From positions 18,276,474-18,340,473 of the forward strand of contig CM060065.1 in assembly GCA_030533445.1 (NCBI GenBank): a stretch of 64,000 bases of DNA, read 5' to 3'. Below are positions 12,066-24,410 of this stretch, one piece after another (position 1 is the stretch's first letter; every line of letters starts with the position of its first letter). The notes under the pieces were generated by a model. The model was not told the origin of the DNA. It was given only the letters and a program-made list of their open reading frames with translations, and made no database searches. The stretch is from Cyprinodon diabolis. Its lineage: Eukaryota > Chordata > Actinopteri > Cyprinodontiformes > Cyprinodontidae. The translations under genes were made by a program, and so were the position numbers.

Positions 12066-15000
12066 AAGCCTATTGTGCCTTTATATTATTGCTTTTGAAA
12101 AAAAGAAAAAAAACGTTTCAATATTAAATCCATCGTTTTCTCCTCTCGAGTTACTGCAATGGTCTGCAGTCCTCCACTGGGACATTGTGCTTCTCCAAGA
12201 TACCAGGTGCTGTGGATTCAGCACTTCTGAAACACATTGCCATATGTACTGCTGTCAACTCCCAGTCAGTTTGGGACAGTTTTCTCATTAGCCTCTAACC
12301 TTTATCGTTAACCTATCATGAAGGTTACCTGCCCATTGATCTTTGGGATGTTTTCTGTCAACTCTGCACACTATTACAAGTGACCATTGTTGAAAAATAC
12401 ATGTTTTGGATTTTTTTTTTTGTAAAACTAAGGCAGCATGTTGGGTACACAGATCTTTAACGTTACATAAAAAGCAACATTTCCTTCCTATTCTTATGCT
12501 CTTCGAGTAAACAAGGTTTAAGCTTCATATCTGTTTGGCACAGTATTATAGAAAATACAGGATATTCATCACCTCTGTGTATCAGCAGCTGCGGCCATGC
12601 ACGACCTTCAATGCACTGTCAGGTTAGGACATCAAGCACCACACTGAGCTTTAGGTATTTGTGTGTCTACAGCATATTGTTTACAAAGGCAGCATTTTTT
12701 TCATTACGTTTTTTATAATATATAATATTAAAAATAGCACATTCAGTGAGGCGACTATGTCTCTGTCAAAATACAAAATTTGAAAGGTTTTAAAATGTTT
12801 GAATGTAAAATTGTCTTCAGATTTAGTTGAAGACAATAATAGATCCTTTCAATTCTGTTTCCATGCTTTGCCATTATTTATAGTCTTAAATTCAACAGGA
12901 AAAAAAATATGGAAAGAAAAGCTTTACTAAAGAGAAAAGACAGACACCCATCTTGTAGAGATCACAGGTCTTTTTAGTTGCAGCAAGGAGTTCAACAGAT
13001 AAAGCCCAGTCTGTACAGCATTTCCCCAGAGGGAAACCAGGTTGAACTAACAAGTTCTACGAAACGTCTCCCTCTTATTCAATGTCCCCTCTACCTCCGA
13101 GTTCCTGCCAACATGCTCCAGAGCAAACACTGCCTTAGTTTGTCATACAGAGGCAGCCGCCGGAGTAAGGTTGTGAAACCAAAGCTTTTCTTTTGCAAAC
13201 TAGAATCCAGACAAAACAATACTTGTGAAAAATGTGTCATGTTCTGATCAAACCAAAGCTGAAACTTTGGCATATCTCAAGGTAAGTTTGACTCAAAAAC
13301 ACACTTTAAATTACTAAAAGTATGGTCTATGCCCAGTCTATGTTTTTCCTTTAACAGATTTATATGCGGTAGGATAACTGTCAACAAAAGTCTATTTTCA
13401 TATAAATGGTCCATGAGACCAAATGCAGATATATATTATAGAGTATATGCTCTGGTCTAAATCAATAATGTAATAATACCAAACAATAGTCTGTTGATAT
13501 TCTGACACATTTGGACATGTACTGTATATATCTATTAATGCACAAACATCTAATTACTTAACCTTTAATAAAAAAACAGTATGCTCAATTCAAAATAATG
13601 ACTGCCTTGGAAACTGCAGTGTAAAATATTTAATGTTCCTCCTTGTAGTCATGTGTGATGGAAATATACACATATACATACATAATTGTAAAAGCTGTGA
13701 AAGTCGCTGAAGGAAATGTTATAATAATATTTGCAAGCTGTTAACTCTTTCAACCTAAAACTAATTATCTTTGCCTTATTACATCTTTTAGCTGCTACTG
13801 CACTATAACGGATGAAGAACAATGGTGGATTGCGTACAAGGAAGGATTGATTTTTTTATTCTACTATAAAAAGGGAAAAAAGACATGAATTTGAGATGTG
13901 GATGTATAAGAAGTCAGCAAGCAATTATTAACCATCAACAAATCGAACCTCTCTTCGAAATTCAATTTTATTCCTTAAATGATGTACTCAGAAACCTCAA
14001 ACTGAGGCTCTAAAAAAGTCACACTGTTAGCAGGCAAAAACAAGAAGCTGTGGTGGGCCAATCGATAGAAACTTCATTACAAGGAAGCCTGGCTAGTAAT
14101 CTCCCTGACTGCAGCTGTGAGGGCATACACATACATTCTACCACAGCACCTGTTTTCAATAATGTATCCAGCCTGCACCTGCAGGAGCATCGAGGTGCAT
14201 TCACACAACTGTGAGGATTAACGCTTTCCATCTTTTTTCCCCTTTATCTGTCTGCCTATCAAATGCAAGCTTGCAAGGTTTTTGGTGATATCTCATACTC
14301 CTACCCTGTTTCTGTCTCACAGCTCTGGATGAACTTTCACACATTTGTGCTAAGATGAATTTTCAACAGCTGACAAGAGCATAAAGGGAGAACTTGTATG
14401 GGAGCAAACAGTGACGGTGAGAAGCAGCAGCAGAGAAGTGTTAGCCGAGCAAGATGGGAAAGTTCTTTTTTGATGGGTTTGTTTTTTGTTTTGTTTTTTG
14501 TTATTCCTTTGCCAAAGATAAATGGTCCATTTGGGGTTCAGCTTTTGTGAAATATGTTTGAACAGTTCAATTTTTCACCAAAGTAGCTCCATAAAGGCAA
14601 CCCGCAGCAACATTTAAAAGCACTTTACCTTTGCAGTTTTTTCACTTTAAAAATATTGGGTATTTACAGGAAAAATACCCCTTTATCCCCTCGTTAGGTT
14701 TTAAGCTTTGATTATAACTCCTAATATCTGAAGGTCTCAAACTGCTTCAGGGAAAAATGTCAACATTCAAAACTTTTCTATTTAATTCAAAATGCGTATC
14801 TTTGCAGTGCTTGAAGGAGAATCTTAAACAACTTTTTCTCTGTGCAATTAATGATTGAAACGAAACTGATTGTGTATATTTAATTTTAATGTTAATTCAA
14901 CCAGTAGATGGCAGTGACAGAGCAAGGACTAGTGCAGTTCAAATCATCACAACAGATGTTCATGCTTTATAAAGGGTAAAAGGACATCATAATGCCCCTT

Positions 15001-16188
15001 AAGTGAAATAGAAATAAATTATTTTGTAGAGCATAACAATTCAACATTCTCTGATTCTAATTAGGGACCTCTCTCATTGTAAATGGATTGCATTAATATA
15101 GCACATTTTTATTGTCACACTGACCATTTAGAATACTTCACACTATAGCCATGTTCACCCAGTCACTCTCTTTAATACCCACACATTTAAATAACCATAA
15201 GGCAATTTACAGGTAGCAATTAAATCTATTTACATGACACAGAGGAACATGTTGGCTCTTTTAGGAAAATGTTGTTTTTCATCATAATATTCAGAAAGAT
15301 ACCAACAGTTAGGTCTGTGCTAAGGGTCATTTTTATTATTTAGTTTATAATTGTATTCTAACAATGTTGGCAATAACAGCATTTCAGTATGTCTATTTAT
15401 GGACCATTTATTTATTTTATTTTTCGTAATCAATATGGGTTTCAGTCGGCAAAATGTCTTAACATTTTTTTCCAAAAATGTTGAATATTGCATGCACTCA
15501 ACATGAATAAAGGTAAGGTTTTCATTAGATCTTCTCAACTGAATCATACATGTGACATCAGAAGTTCTTTTTGTCTAAATACAAGCTTAGAAATTAGGTT
15601 CCAATTTACAAAAGTTTTATTTTGCAGCAAGAAAAACTTACAAATTTACGAAAACAAATCATAAATGGCAGCTCCTATAATAATATCTACAACCCCCAAC
15701 CTTGTAAAGCTGTTACCCTTTACAAACTAGTAGCAGTTATGCAGTGGAAACCTTGGGGATCAACTCTGAGTGCATTATTGCCACCGACTGGAAAGGAGGT
15801 ATTTGTGCTTTGAAATTTCATATTTACAGCATAGCAACCTTAAAACATGTGAAAATGTGATATATATATCCAAGTCTACCAAGGTGGGGTCGGGTCTGAA
15901 GGGAGCATGGGGGTGGGCCCTATATGTATGGAAATACAATTAGTGCAGACTGACCAAACAGGTCGCCCTCTGCTGTGCAATTATCTGATCTAGCCACAAG
16001 TCTCATATCGTTATTATTCTACTCCATCAAATTTTGAAGGGAAACTGTAAGCAGAGGTGCAACTTGTAAAGCTGAATTTGTGACTTAAAGCAGCAGTTTG
16101 GGCAGTTGTATTCACTGATTTGTAGTTATGTTAAAAGGAAGCATGCTTAGCAAGGTTTTTGATTTATGACTTACAGAGCACAGTTTGC
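12066..16188. other. Gene-free stretch
   Basis: No gene, RNA gene or named repeat could be supported. Simple T-rich runs occur near 14470. Confidence 0.5.
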
Positions 16189-16196
16189 GTATTGAT

Positions 16197-16589
16197 TAGT
16201 GTTACACCGATACCAGAATCAGGCAGGGGCCCGATCCAGCACTAAAATGGAGGTATCATACCGGAGAGTAGGAATAAACAGGGCACCAATACCATATTGA
16301 ATGTCAAAAGTTTATTCAACTATTGTCACACATTCCAGCTAGACAATAAAAAGTTCTACTGGATTCACTTTATACTAGTCTTTTTCCTGCTTCACAAAGG
16401 TAAGCAGCAGCTTGAAAAAGCCATGATGGCAATTATTGTAGTATGCAGTCAGTAGTCTAAGTAGTATGCAGTTCTTCATATATACAGACACACACCAATT
16501 GCAACCAGATGGTATCGGTATGGTATCTGCCGATACTGCACAGCCAGGTATCTGGATCAGGGCCAAAAAATGGCATTGCCACAACACCA
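16197..16589. mobile_element. hAT-type MITE with 8-bp target duplication
   Basis: This is a non-autonomous DNA element of 393 bp with imperfect terminal inverted repeats. The left end is TAGTGTTACACCGATACCA; the reverse complement of the right end is TGGTGTTGTGGCAATGCCA. Subterminal ACCGATACC and GGTATCGGTATGG blocks add further inverted symmetry. It is flanked by GTATTGAT (16189-16196) and GTACTGAT (16590-16597), a 7/8 match consistent with the 8-bp duplications made by hAT transposases. It has no coding capacity. Confidence 0.72.
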
Positions 16590-16599
16590 GTACTGATAT

Positions 16600-18594
16600 G
16601 CAACAATTTGAAGAGGTTTAACTAGTTTTGTATTTTTTTTTTATTTAAAAAAATATTTAAAGCTGCACAACTCATTCTGTTTCTCTCTGCAAATCCCAGT
16701 AACACAACGAAACCCGGCGGTGTCATCATACATTGTGAGCTCTAGTTGCGTGCAACGATTGAAAAAAATTGTACAGTGTATGCCCGGCTTAATGGAGCCA
16801 CAGAGCAAACTCCTGTGGTAAATTCTTGACTCTGTCACAGTGAAAATATGTGGACCGATAGGATTCCTTCCATGTTGACTTAGTAGAGCAATGCCTTTGC
16901 CAATCAAACTAATGCTTTGGGAAAACTGATTACACGTTCGGTTAATTCAGCCTCCCAAATAGACGACATGTTTCTTAATCTGAGCCAATGTAAACTACTT
17001 TCTTATCAATTCATTAATTACCTGACTATGGTGGAATAATAGCCTTTCATTCCCAGTCTGTTGATCCTTTAATATACCAAAGGGAATAACTCAAGATGCT
17101 GATGTCATAGGAAAGTAATATAGCAAAGATGACACACTCATCTTACATCATGGATCCCAGAATGCATATCACATCAAAAGTTAGATTTCAATGTTACAGA
17201 ACTGGTTGTATCACAAACTCTGCTTAAATTTTAGCCACTTTGACCCAGATAACAAAAAAACTAAACAGGTAAAAGCATAGAAAGACAATGGAAGTTAGCT
17301 TAAGTTATTAAACGAGTTGTGCCTGTGTTTTTCTCATTTGTTGTTTTTCTTATTAGTAAAAGTTTATATAAAACTGCAGTCCCAACACTCACGCCGTCAA
17401 GTGCATCTTACTTAACATGAAGCGTTCTCATTGACATCAAAATAGCTTTGGAGCAGTTTGATTAAATGTAAAGACAAACACACTTACCAAGCATCTGTTA
17501 GGAAATCTGCACAAAGATTACACAGCCTCATCTCACAGAGACTCATAGCAACAAATAATGTAATTAAACTAGAGCGATAGTGCCTCTAGGTCTGGGCTTC
17601 TCTGCTCATGGAGTCTGCAGATGTGTTATTTATTTATTTGTTTGTTTTGTTTGTTTGATGATCCTCAGCCATATTTTAGAAAGTATTACCATTTCCATTT
17701 TTTAAACAATCCAGTTATCAGCAGGTCGTGATTAATTTCTCTCCCCATAGAACAGTTATTATACATTTGAAAATATCAGCACTTTAGGCTAATATTAGAA
17801 CTGTGCTTTATTTATTTCAAGGATAAGACTCAATCCAAAGCCTTTAATAGAAATACCAAGGAGCTATTATTTGAATAAAAGCGTACATTTATGATCAATA
17901 AACTAATCCTTTTCACAGATATTTCCTTATTAGATGCATGATTTAAAAACTGGATGAAAAAAAATATGAAGTAAAGCTATGAAGTCAACACATTTTAATT
18001 AGAATAAGATGTATTAACATAAAGAATCAACATGAGCGTATCCTTCAACCAGTTTTGTATGATAAAATGGGTGACGAAAAAAGACCCAGTGTGAAAAGGT
18101 ATCCCCTTCTTTTCTTACATTGAGCTATCGCTCAAAGAATTCAGGGCTAGAGGGCAGGCAGAAAATATTGTTTCAGTTCCATCCCAGTAGATTTCTTTTG
18201 TCCTTAAGTTCCTCCGTTGCCAGTATGATAAACAATTCCACCTGTATGGCCAAAGATGCATTTCTCTCCTCTGAGGTAACACTCTGATTTCGAGCTCAAG
18301 CGAATCACTTTTAAGATGATTTTTTTAGCACAAATCCCTTTGAGTCAGCCTTGGTTGATGTCTGTATTCAGCTCAATTAAAATTACTTTATTAATATCAA
18401 ACACAAATTTAATATTGATGTAACTCTTAAAGAGGTTTCTTCTATGTTGTCTGTAGATGTTAATGGCAGTAGTAGGAGGAATGCTCAGGGTCGTCCATTT
18501 CATGAAGAATTCTTCTTTGAGAAATCATCTCTAGAGGTTCTAGATGAGTTCCCAGAACAAAGCTGATGTGATTTATCAGCTTTTAAATGGTAAA
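16600..18594. other. Gene-free AT-rich stretch
   Basis: No gene or named repeat was recognised; only chance-length open frames are present. Confidence 0.5.
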
Positions 18595-19139
18595 TATCCT
18601 GTACTTATAGCGTTTTATCAAGTTCAAGGATCATAACGCACTTTACACTAAATTCAGTCATTATACACACATTCGCACACTTGTTTTGGCAAGCTACATT
18701 CTAGCTCTCTGACCACCAACTGAAAGCAAGGCAGGTGAGGTGTCTTGCCCAAGGACACAGTGACAAAGGAAGACAGAGTGGCTCAAACTGTCTCAAACGC
18801 CTTCCTCCTGTGCAACCACTGTGCTGTTTTACCTTTGTAGTGCATTGCTCTGATGCTGCTTCCTCGGGAGATATGGCAGAAGAGATCACACTCTCCACAG
18901 TACAAGATAGAAGTAGTAGTACAATAGATTTGCAGCATCTTGCTGCAAACACTGAAGGACCTAAGCTTCCTCAAAAAGTATAGTCTGCATTGTCTCTGCT
19001 TGAAGATGGCTTCACAGTTCTTTCTCAAGTCCAGGTGAACATAGAGGTTTTTATGCTCCTCCACTTCCTTTCCCGTGATAGCAATATGTGTAATTGTGTA
19101 TGACCTGAGAGGTACTACATCCTGGGACTCCCTTTGCAA
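18595..19139 (-). pseudogene. LINE relic (minus strand) next to a common fish repeat
   Basis: On the minus strand the segment near 19000-18890 translates to QCRLYFLRKLRSFSVCSKML, a signature of the C-terminal part of Rex1/L2-like non-LTR reverse transcriptases. SSIRA follows, and FETV appears near 18785. At lower coordinates the DNA contains GTGTCTTGCCCAAGGACACA (plus strand), a motif I know from a very common teleost interspersed repeat. Stops and frame changes show the copy is dead. Whether the two parts are one element or two nested insertions is not resolved. Confidence 0.6.
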
Positions 19140-19565
19140 CAGGTATTATGATTATAATTGATTGATTCACAGCAAAATGATATTTACAGATATTTACATT
19201 TTATTCATAGTCTTCTTGTTAAACTTTTTAAAATGTGAAAATGAGTTACTTTTGTGGTTGGCATGCTGTTTAATTCCAAACATGGGCTCCTTTTAAAATC
19301 AAATCCATTCCTTTCCAAGTTGTTATCGGGGGAGATGAAAGCAAGACATTCTTAGAGACCCACAGAATCTGTTATATTCAATATTTAACAGTACCTTAGT
19401 ACATAAATAAAGGTGCATTTTAAAACTATTGATCTATCAGCAAAAAAAGAAGTGTTTTCCAAAGTGTGTGAAGTATTACTACGTTGATTTCTTCCCCATT
19501 TTTCATATTTTTTATGAAAGAAAATGTAAAGGTTACAATTAAAACAGCAGACTTCTTTTACATTA

Positions 19566-20280
19566 TGTTGGGATCTGGAGATGTACCACCTTTCTCCAGC
19601 AGAGTGCGCTGTGGGTCTCCTGGGCTGGAGCCCTCCAGCACATCTGACGTTCATCAACCCATCAGGAGACCTACCTACATAAGCAGCAACCAGACCTACC
19701 TTCAACGCCACAGTGTTGACCTTAGTTTGGTTAGCAACCTGAGCCTCTGTTACCTGAAAGAATCTAAGTTGTCTCTAAGTGAGAAAACTGGTTCTAACCT
19801 TCCTCTGTCTTTGCTCACAGGAAACCTGTCTCAAGCCTGAAGCTCTGTGTGAGCTTAACCTGCCTTCCAGCCCTGGTGAGCCAAACCTGAAGATTCCTAT
19901 TTGGATTTCCCCTGCTGCTCTCTGTGAAGAGCTGGAAACTCTGATCAAGGTCTGCCATTCAAAGTCAGAAGCTAGACGCTGCAGCTGCTTGTGTACTCTG
20001 CTGAACCAACAGTCTCTGGACCCAACGGTTCCCTCTCTCACAAGAGAAGCCTGGACCCCGTCAAGGTAGAATCAGAATTATCTAAAAGGACTCTTTAATC
20101 ATCTGCCTGTCCAGCTAATCAAACTATCATCTCTGCAGACTTCAGTGAACCCAACCCGGACCTGTTCCAGATCCAGTTCATGTTTTTTTTTGTGTCAACA
20201 TCTTTAATAAACTCTGTTAAACTTTTACCCAGCCTCCGTTGTGTTCTGCATGTGGGTTTGATTTAAAACCAATCATGACA
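19566..20280 (+). repeat. 5' LTR of chromodomain gypsy element (715 bp)
   Basis: The LTR starts TGTTGGGATCTGG and ends AATCATGACA, so it has TG...CA termini. Flanking 19561-19565 is CATTA, repeated directly after the 3' LTR. A TATA-like ACATAAG near 19675 lies about 30 bp before GCCACAGTGTT (19707-19717), the likely transcription start. A polyadenylation signal AATAAA is at 20206-20211. It differs from the 3' LTR at 12 of 715 positions by my hand alignment, with no indels, so insertion was fairly recent. Confidence 0.95.
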
Positions 20281-20281
20281 G

Positions 20282-20292
20282 AATACTGAGGC
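20282..20292 (+). promoter_or_regulatory. Candidate self-priming primer-binding site
   Basis: The 11 bases AATACTGAGGC, two bases inside the 5' LTR, do not begin with the TGG expected for tRNA priming. They can pair with GCCACAGTGTT at the predicted transcript start (19707-19717), with nine Watson-Crick pairs, one G-U and one mismatch. Tf1/sushi elements are known to prime from the folded-back 5' end of their own mRNA, with an 11-nt complementarity. The role here is inferred from that precedent. Confidence 0.6.
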
Positions 20293-21320
20293 CAAACACA
20301 AAGCCCAGCAGATCACCTCCGGAGGAGGCTTGAGGAACAGGACGCTCAGATCCTTGGACATGCGCATACCCTCCGTGAGTTACAGACTAAAGTTGAACAT
20401 CAGAACCAAATGCTGCAAATGTATGCCAGCTACATGGAAAATGCTAATGCCACGCCAGCAGTACATCCTGTTCCGGATCCACTTCCGCCTCTAAGGTCAC
20501 CGGCAGTGACGTCATTTCCTGAGTTCCGTCCAAGTCCGCCTGAAAGATTTTCAGGTAACCAAAGGTTACATTGTTTCAATGTCGTTTACTTTTTGAGCAA
20601 TCTCGCAGCAGTTTTCCGAATGATAGGAAAAAAATATCCTTCATTCTCTCTCAACTCACTGGACGAGCTCTTGAATGGGCAAGGTTCTCTTCAGAGTCCA
20701 GTTTCTCTTGTACATTTTCTGAGTTCATATCTGAGTTTTCCCAAGTATTTAACCACGACTCAGATAAAACAATTGATTCCCGAGCCCTGCTAAATTTAAA
20801 ACAGGGAAATTCTACAGTGGCTGAGTTCTCCATTGACTTCCCGGTTAAAGCCGCAGCCTCAGGTTGGAACGAATGTGCACTTAAGAGTGCTTATTTTCAG
20901 GCTTTAAATGATAACATCAAAGACGAACTAGCCACAATCGACGAACCAGCTAGTTTGGAGGACTTAATCCGTTTAACCATCAGACTGGATAACAGACTCC
21001 GAACTAGAAATAACTCTAGACAAAGAAGTCTAAATTTTTCTGTGTCAGCTCCTGCATTTAACAATGCTTCTGTTTTTTTTGGACCCGCAGAACCCAGTTC
21101 CAAGCCAAAGTCTAAAAACCAGACTCTTTCTGTGCCTGTCCAAGTCTCTCACTCAGATGGAGCAGAGGTCGTACCCATGCAGATTGGACACACAAGGCTA
21201 TCCCCTGAGGAAAGACAACGAAGATTTAGAGGCAATCTGTGTCTGTACTGTGGTGAGACTGGCCATTTCATTGCTTCATGTCCGGCTAAGTCAAAAGCCA
21301 GGGCCCGTCAGAGGAATTGA
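20290..21320 (+). pseudogene. gag of the gypsy element, frameshifted
   Basis: The product is the nucleocapsid/capsid polyprotein that packages element RNA. The first frame runs from about 20290 (first ATG only at 20410) and contains a charged helical start (RRRLEEQDAQILGHAH) and the PEFRPSPPERFSG motif found at the start of the capsid in sushi-type Gag. Near 20565 the frame shifts, and the rest (LLFEQSRSSFPNDRKK, GRALEWA) continues in another frame to a stop at 21318-21320. Near the C-terminus is a zinc knuckle C-x2-C-x4-H-x4-C (21240-21281). A canonical start codon is missing at the expected N-terminus, so the gene is doubly impaired. Confidence 0.88.
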
Positions 21321-21339
21321 GGAGTCTGACGGGCCATCT

Positions 21340-21780
21340 GAAAACTGATAAAACTCCTCATCTGATGTTGCCTGCTACTCTTTTTTTTTTTCCAACCAGA
21401 ATCTCACCTTGTCGGCTTTCATTGACTCTGGGTGTGAAAGAAATCTCATTGATTCAGATCTGGTCCAGCAATTAAATATTGAGACTGTCCCTTTATCTAA
21501 GTCTCTCAGAATATCTGCTATTGATGGAAAGAAGCTTCATCAAGTCACTCATCAGACACAACCTCTAGAACTTTTAATCTCTGGAAACCATCGTGAAACA
21601 TTAACGTTTTTTGTTTTTCCTTCTGCATGCTCCCCTCTGGTGCTGGGATTCGAGTGGCTGGAACGTCATAACCCGCATATCAACTGGCTGAACGGCACAT
21701 TGAGTCTTGGTCCACTTCCTGTCACGAGTCATGCCTTCGTTCTGTGGCTCCTGCTATTCAGTCCCCTGGAGGAAGGGGGG
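21340..21780 (+). pseudogene. pol: aspartic protease region
   Basis: The protease would process the Gag-Pol polyprotein. The active-site loop reads FIDSGCERNLID (about 21418-21453), in place of the usual D-S/T-G-A. The flap and core follow ([17 protein letters not shown], near 21640-21700). The frame then changes near 21735, so the linker to reverse transcriptase is read from a different frame. A 12-base T run near 21381 precedes it. No start codon is needed if Pol was made by readthrough or frameshift from gag; how that worked in the intact ancestor is not clear here. Confidence 0.85.
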
Positions 21781-22965
21781 AGATGGACTCTCCTGACATT
21801 ACTTCTGTTCCTCCCAAGTATCATAATCTGGCACCAGTCTTCAGTAAGGTCAGTGCGACGTCTCATCCACCTCACAGACCATATGACTGCGCCATAGATT
21901 TATTACCAGGAGCCCCCCTTCCCAGCAGTAGACTATACAACATCTCCAAACCTGAACGTGAGACCATGGAAAAATATATCAATGAGTCTCTAGCTGCTGG
22001 AATTATTCGTCCATCTTCATCTCCTCTTGGTGCTGGTTTCTTTTTTTTTTGGTAAAAAAGATGGTTCCCTACGACCCTGTATAGATTACAGAGGCTTAAA
22101 TCAGATAACCGTCAAAAATAAGTACCCCCTACCATTACTGGCATCAGCGTTTGAACCTGTTCAGGGTGCAAAAGTGTTCACTAAACTCGATTTGAGAAAC
22201 GCATATCACCTCCTTAAAATAAGAGAAGGAGACGAATGGAAGACAGCCTTTAAGACCCCCATAGGCCAATTTGAGTATTTGGTCATGTCTTCTGGTCTCA
22301 CAAACGCTCCTGCTTGCTTCCAAGCTCTAGTCAACGACGTCCTCAGAGATTTTTTGAACGTATTCGTTTTTGTGTACATCGATGAGATTTTGATCTACTC
22401 CAAGATCCTCTCAGACCACAAGAAACATGTTCGTCTAGTTCTTCAGAGACTTTTGGAAAACAAACTCTTTGTGAAAGCAGAAAAATGTGAATTTCACCAA
22501 CCATCTGTCACTTTTTTAGGGTTTGTGCTCGAGGGCGGGCAGGTGAAGCCATCCGAAGACAAGATAAAGGCAGTTCTGGACTGGCCGACACCTGAAAACC
22601 GCAAACCGCTTCAGAGATTTCTTGGGTTTGCAAACTTTTACAGACGGTTCATAAGAAACTATAGTCAAACAGCTCTACATCTCACAACTCTGACTTCTGT
22701 GAAGAAGACCTTTCAATGGACACCTGAAGCCCAGAACGCTTTTGATAAATTAAAAAACCTGTTTTCCAGAGCACCCATCCTTATCCAGCCAGATCCCTCT
22801 AAGCTGTTTATCTTAGAGGTTGACGCATCTGACTCCGGTGTTGGAGCTGTTTTATCTCAGCACTCTGACTCAGACCAAAAAACTCACCCCTGTGCTTTTT
22901 TTTTTCACGTAGACTCTCACCAGCGGAGCAAAATTATGATGTTGGAGACCGAGAACTTCTAGCCA
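21744..22965 (+). pseudogene. pol: reverse transcriptase, broken active site
   Basis: This is the RNA-directed DNA polymerase of the element. Landmarks are [18 protein letters not shown] (about 21970-22025), [15 protein letters not shown] (about 22063-22107), LDLRNAYH (about 22188), the [18 protein letters not shown] block, and the catalytic box [10 protein letters not shown] near 22375. Active enzymes have YIDD or YLDD at that box, so the second catalytic aspartate is replaced by glutamate. The thumb/connection ([16 protein letters not shown]) and the start of RNase H ([16 protein letters not shown]) follow. Frame changes occur at T runs 22041-22050 and 22896-22905. Both the frameshifts and the catalytic change argue for inactivity. 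Confidence 0.9.
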
Positions 22966-24410
22966 TTAAACTCGCCCTGGAGGAATGGAGACACTGGCTC
23001 GAGGGGGCCGAGCATCCAGTATTAGTTTGGACAGACCACAAAAACCTGGCTTATCACCAATCGGCAAAACGATCCAACCCACGTCACTCTAGATGGTCAT
23101 TATTCTTTTCCCGTTTCAACCTCATTATTTCTTACAGACCTGGTTCCAAGAACGTCAAGCCCGATTCTCTCTCTCGTCTGTACTCCACTGATCAACCTGA
23201 GTCACCCGAGCCTGTTCTTCCTGCCTCCTGTACTGTTGGAGTCGTTTCCTGGGAGATCACTGATCTCATCAACTATGCCCTAGCCTCTGAACCTGACCCA
23301 GGTAACGGCCCTCCAAATAAAACTTATGTTCCATCTTCCGTCAGATCCCGACTGATCCAGTGGATGCATGCAGCTAAATTTTCCGCCCATCCTGGAGTGA
23401 GCAGAACCATTGCCCTCATTACAAGACGTTTCTGGTGGCCATCACTACACAAAGACGTTAAGGAGTATGTTTTGGCATGTCCCATCTGTGCCAGAAACAA
23501 GACCTCTCATCAACCACCTTCTGGCCTGCTGCATCCTCTACCTGTTCCAACCCGTCCTTGGTCACATATCGCCGTAGATTTTGTCACAGGTCTCCCGATT
23601 TCCAGAGGTATGTCCACCATTTTAACCATCGTCAACCGTTTCTCCAAGGCCTGTCACTTAATTCCCCTCAGGAAACTTCCCACGGCTTTCCAGACGGCCC
23701 AGCTTCTCGTGAAGCATGTTTTCCGACTCCATGGTATTCCACAAGAAATCCTCTCTGACCGCGATCCTCAGTTTATCTATCAGGTCTGGGAAGCTTTCTG
23801 TTCTGCATTAAACTATAAGTCCTCCCTCACCTCTGGTTATCACCCACAGTCTAACGGGCAGACGGAGAGGATGAATCAACAACTAGAGTCCACTCTCCGC
23901 TGCCTGACATCTAACAACCCTACTGACTGGAGTCAGTTTCTGACCTGGATCGAATACGCCCATAACTCCTTAAGATCTGCTTCTACTGGTTTATCCCCGT
24001 TCCAGGTTTCCATCGGTTATCAGCCTCCACTCTTCCCTGCAGACGAGAGAGAGATATCAGTCAGATCAGTCCATCACCACATCCGCCGTTGTCAGCGTAT
24101 CTGGAAGGACACCATCACCACCCTCAACCGCTCCTCTGCTTCCACTAAACGCTTCGCTGACTCAAAAAGACGTCCTGCCCCTGACTATACCGTAGGCCAA
24201 GAGGTATGGTTATCAACATGTGACATTCCCCTCAAAGCCATGTCTAAGAAGCTGTCACCCCGGTTCATCGGCCCATATAAAATTGCCCAGATAATCAATC
24301 CCTCTGCTGTCCGCCTGCACCTGCCTCCGTCCCTTCGTATCCACCCCACGTTTCATGTCTCTCAGATTAAACCAGCTCGTTGTGCCCACCATCTGACTCC
24401 CCTCCACCCG
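22900..24410 (+). pseudogene. pol: RNase H and integrase
   Basis: After the T run the frame is open without stops for about 1.6 kb. The RNase H end is visible ([15 protein letters not shown], then WTDHKNL and [15 protein letters not shown]). Integrase starts near 23364 with an HHCC-type zinc-binding region ([10 protein letters not shown], then [11 protein letters not shown]). The catalytic D, D and E can be placed in [15 protein letters not shown] and [13 protein letters not shown]. The C-terminal GPY-type module follows ([22 protein letters not shown]). All catalytic acids are present, so this is the best preserved part of the element. The frame is lost near 24400, before the chromodomain. 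Confidence 0.9.

Noticed and set aside
12978..13273. Overlapping open frames near 13 kb on both strands
   Set aside because: No motif that I could tie to a known family; could be an old repeat but I cannot support it.
19779..20069. A 96-codon open frame inside the LTR, present in both LTRs
   Set aside because: Of the LTR differences falling within it, the three I could place all change the amino acid (C/G, G/C, R/K), and it has no recognisable domain; not evidence of a gene.
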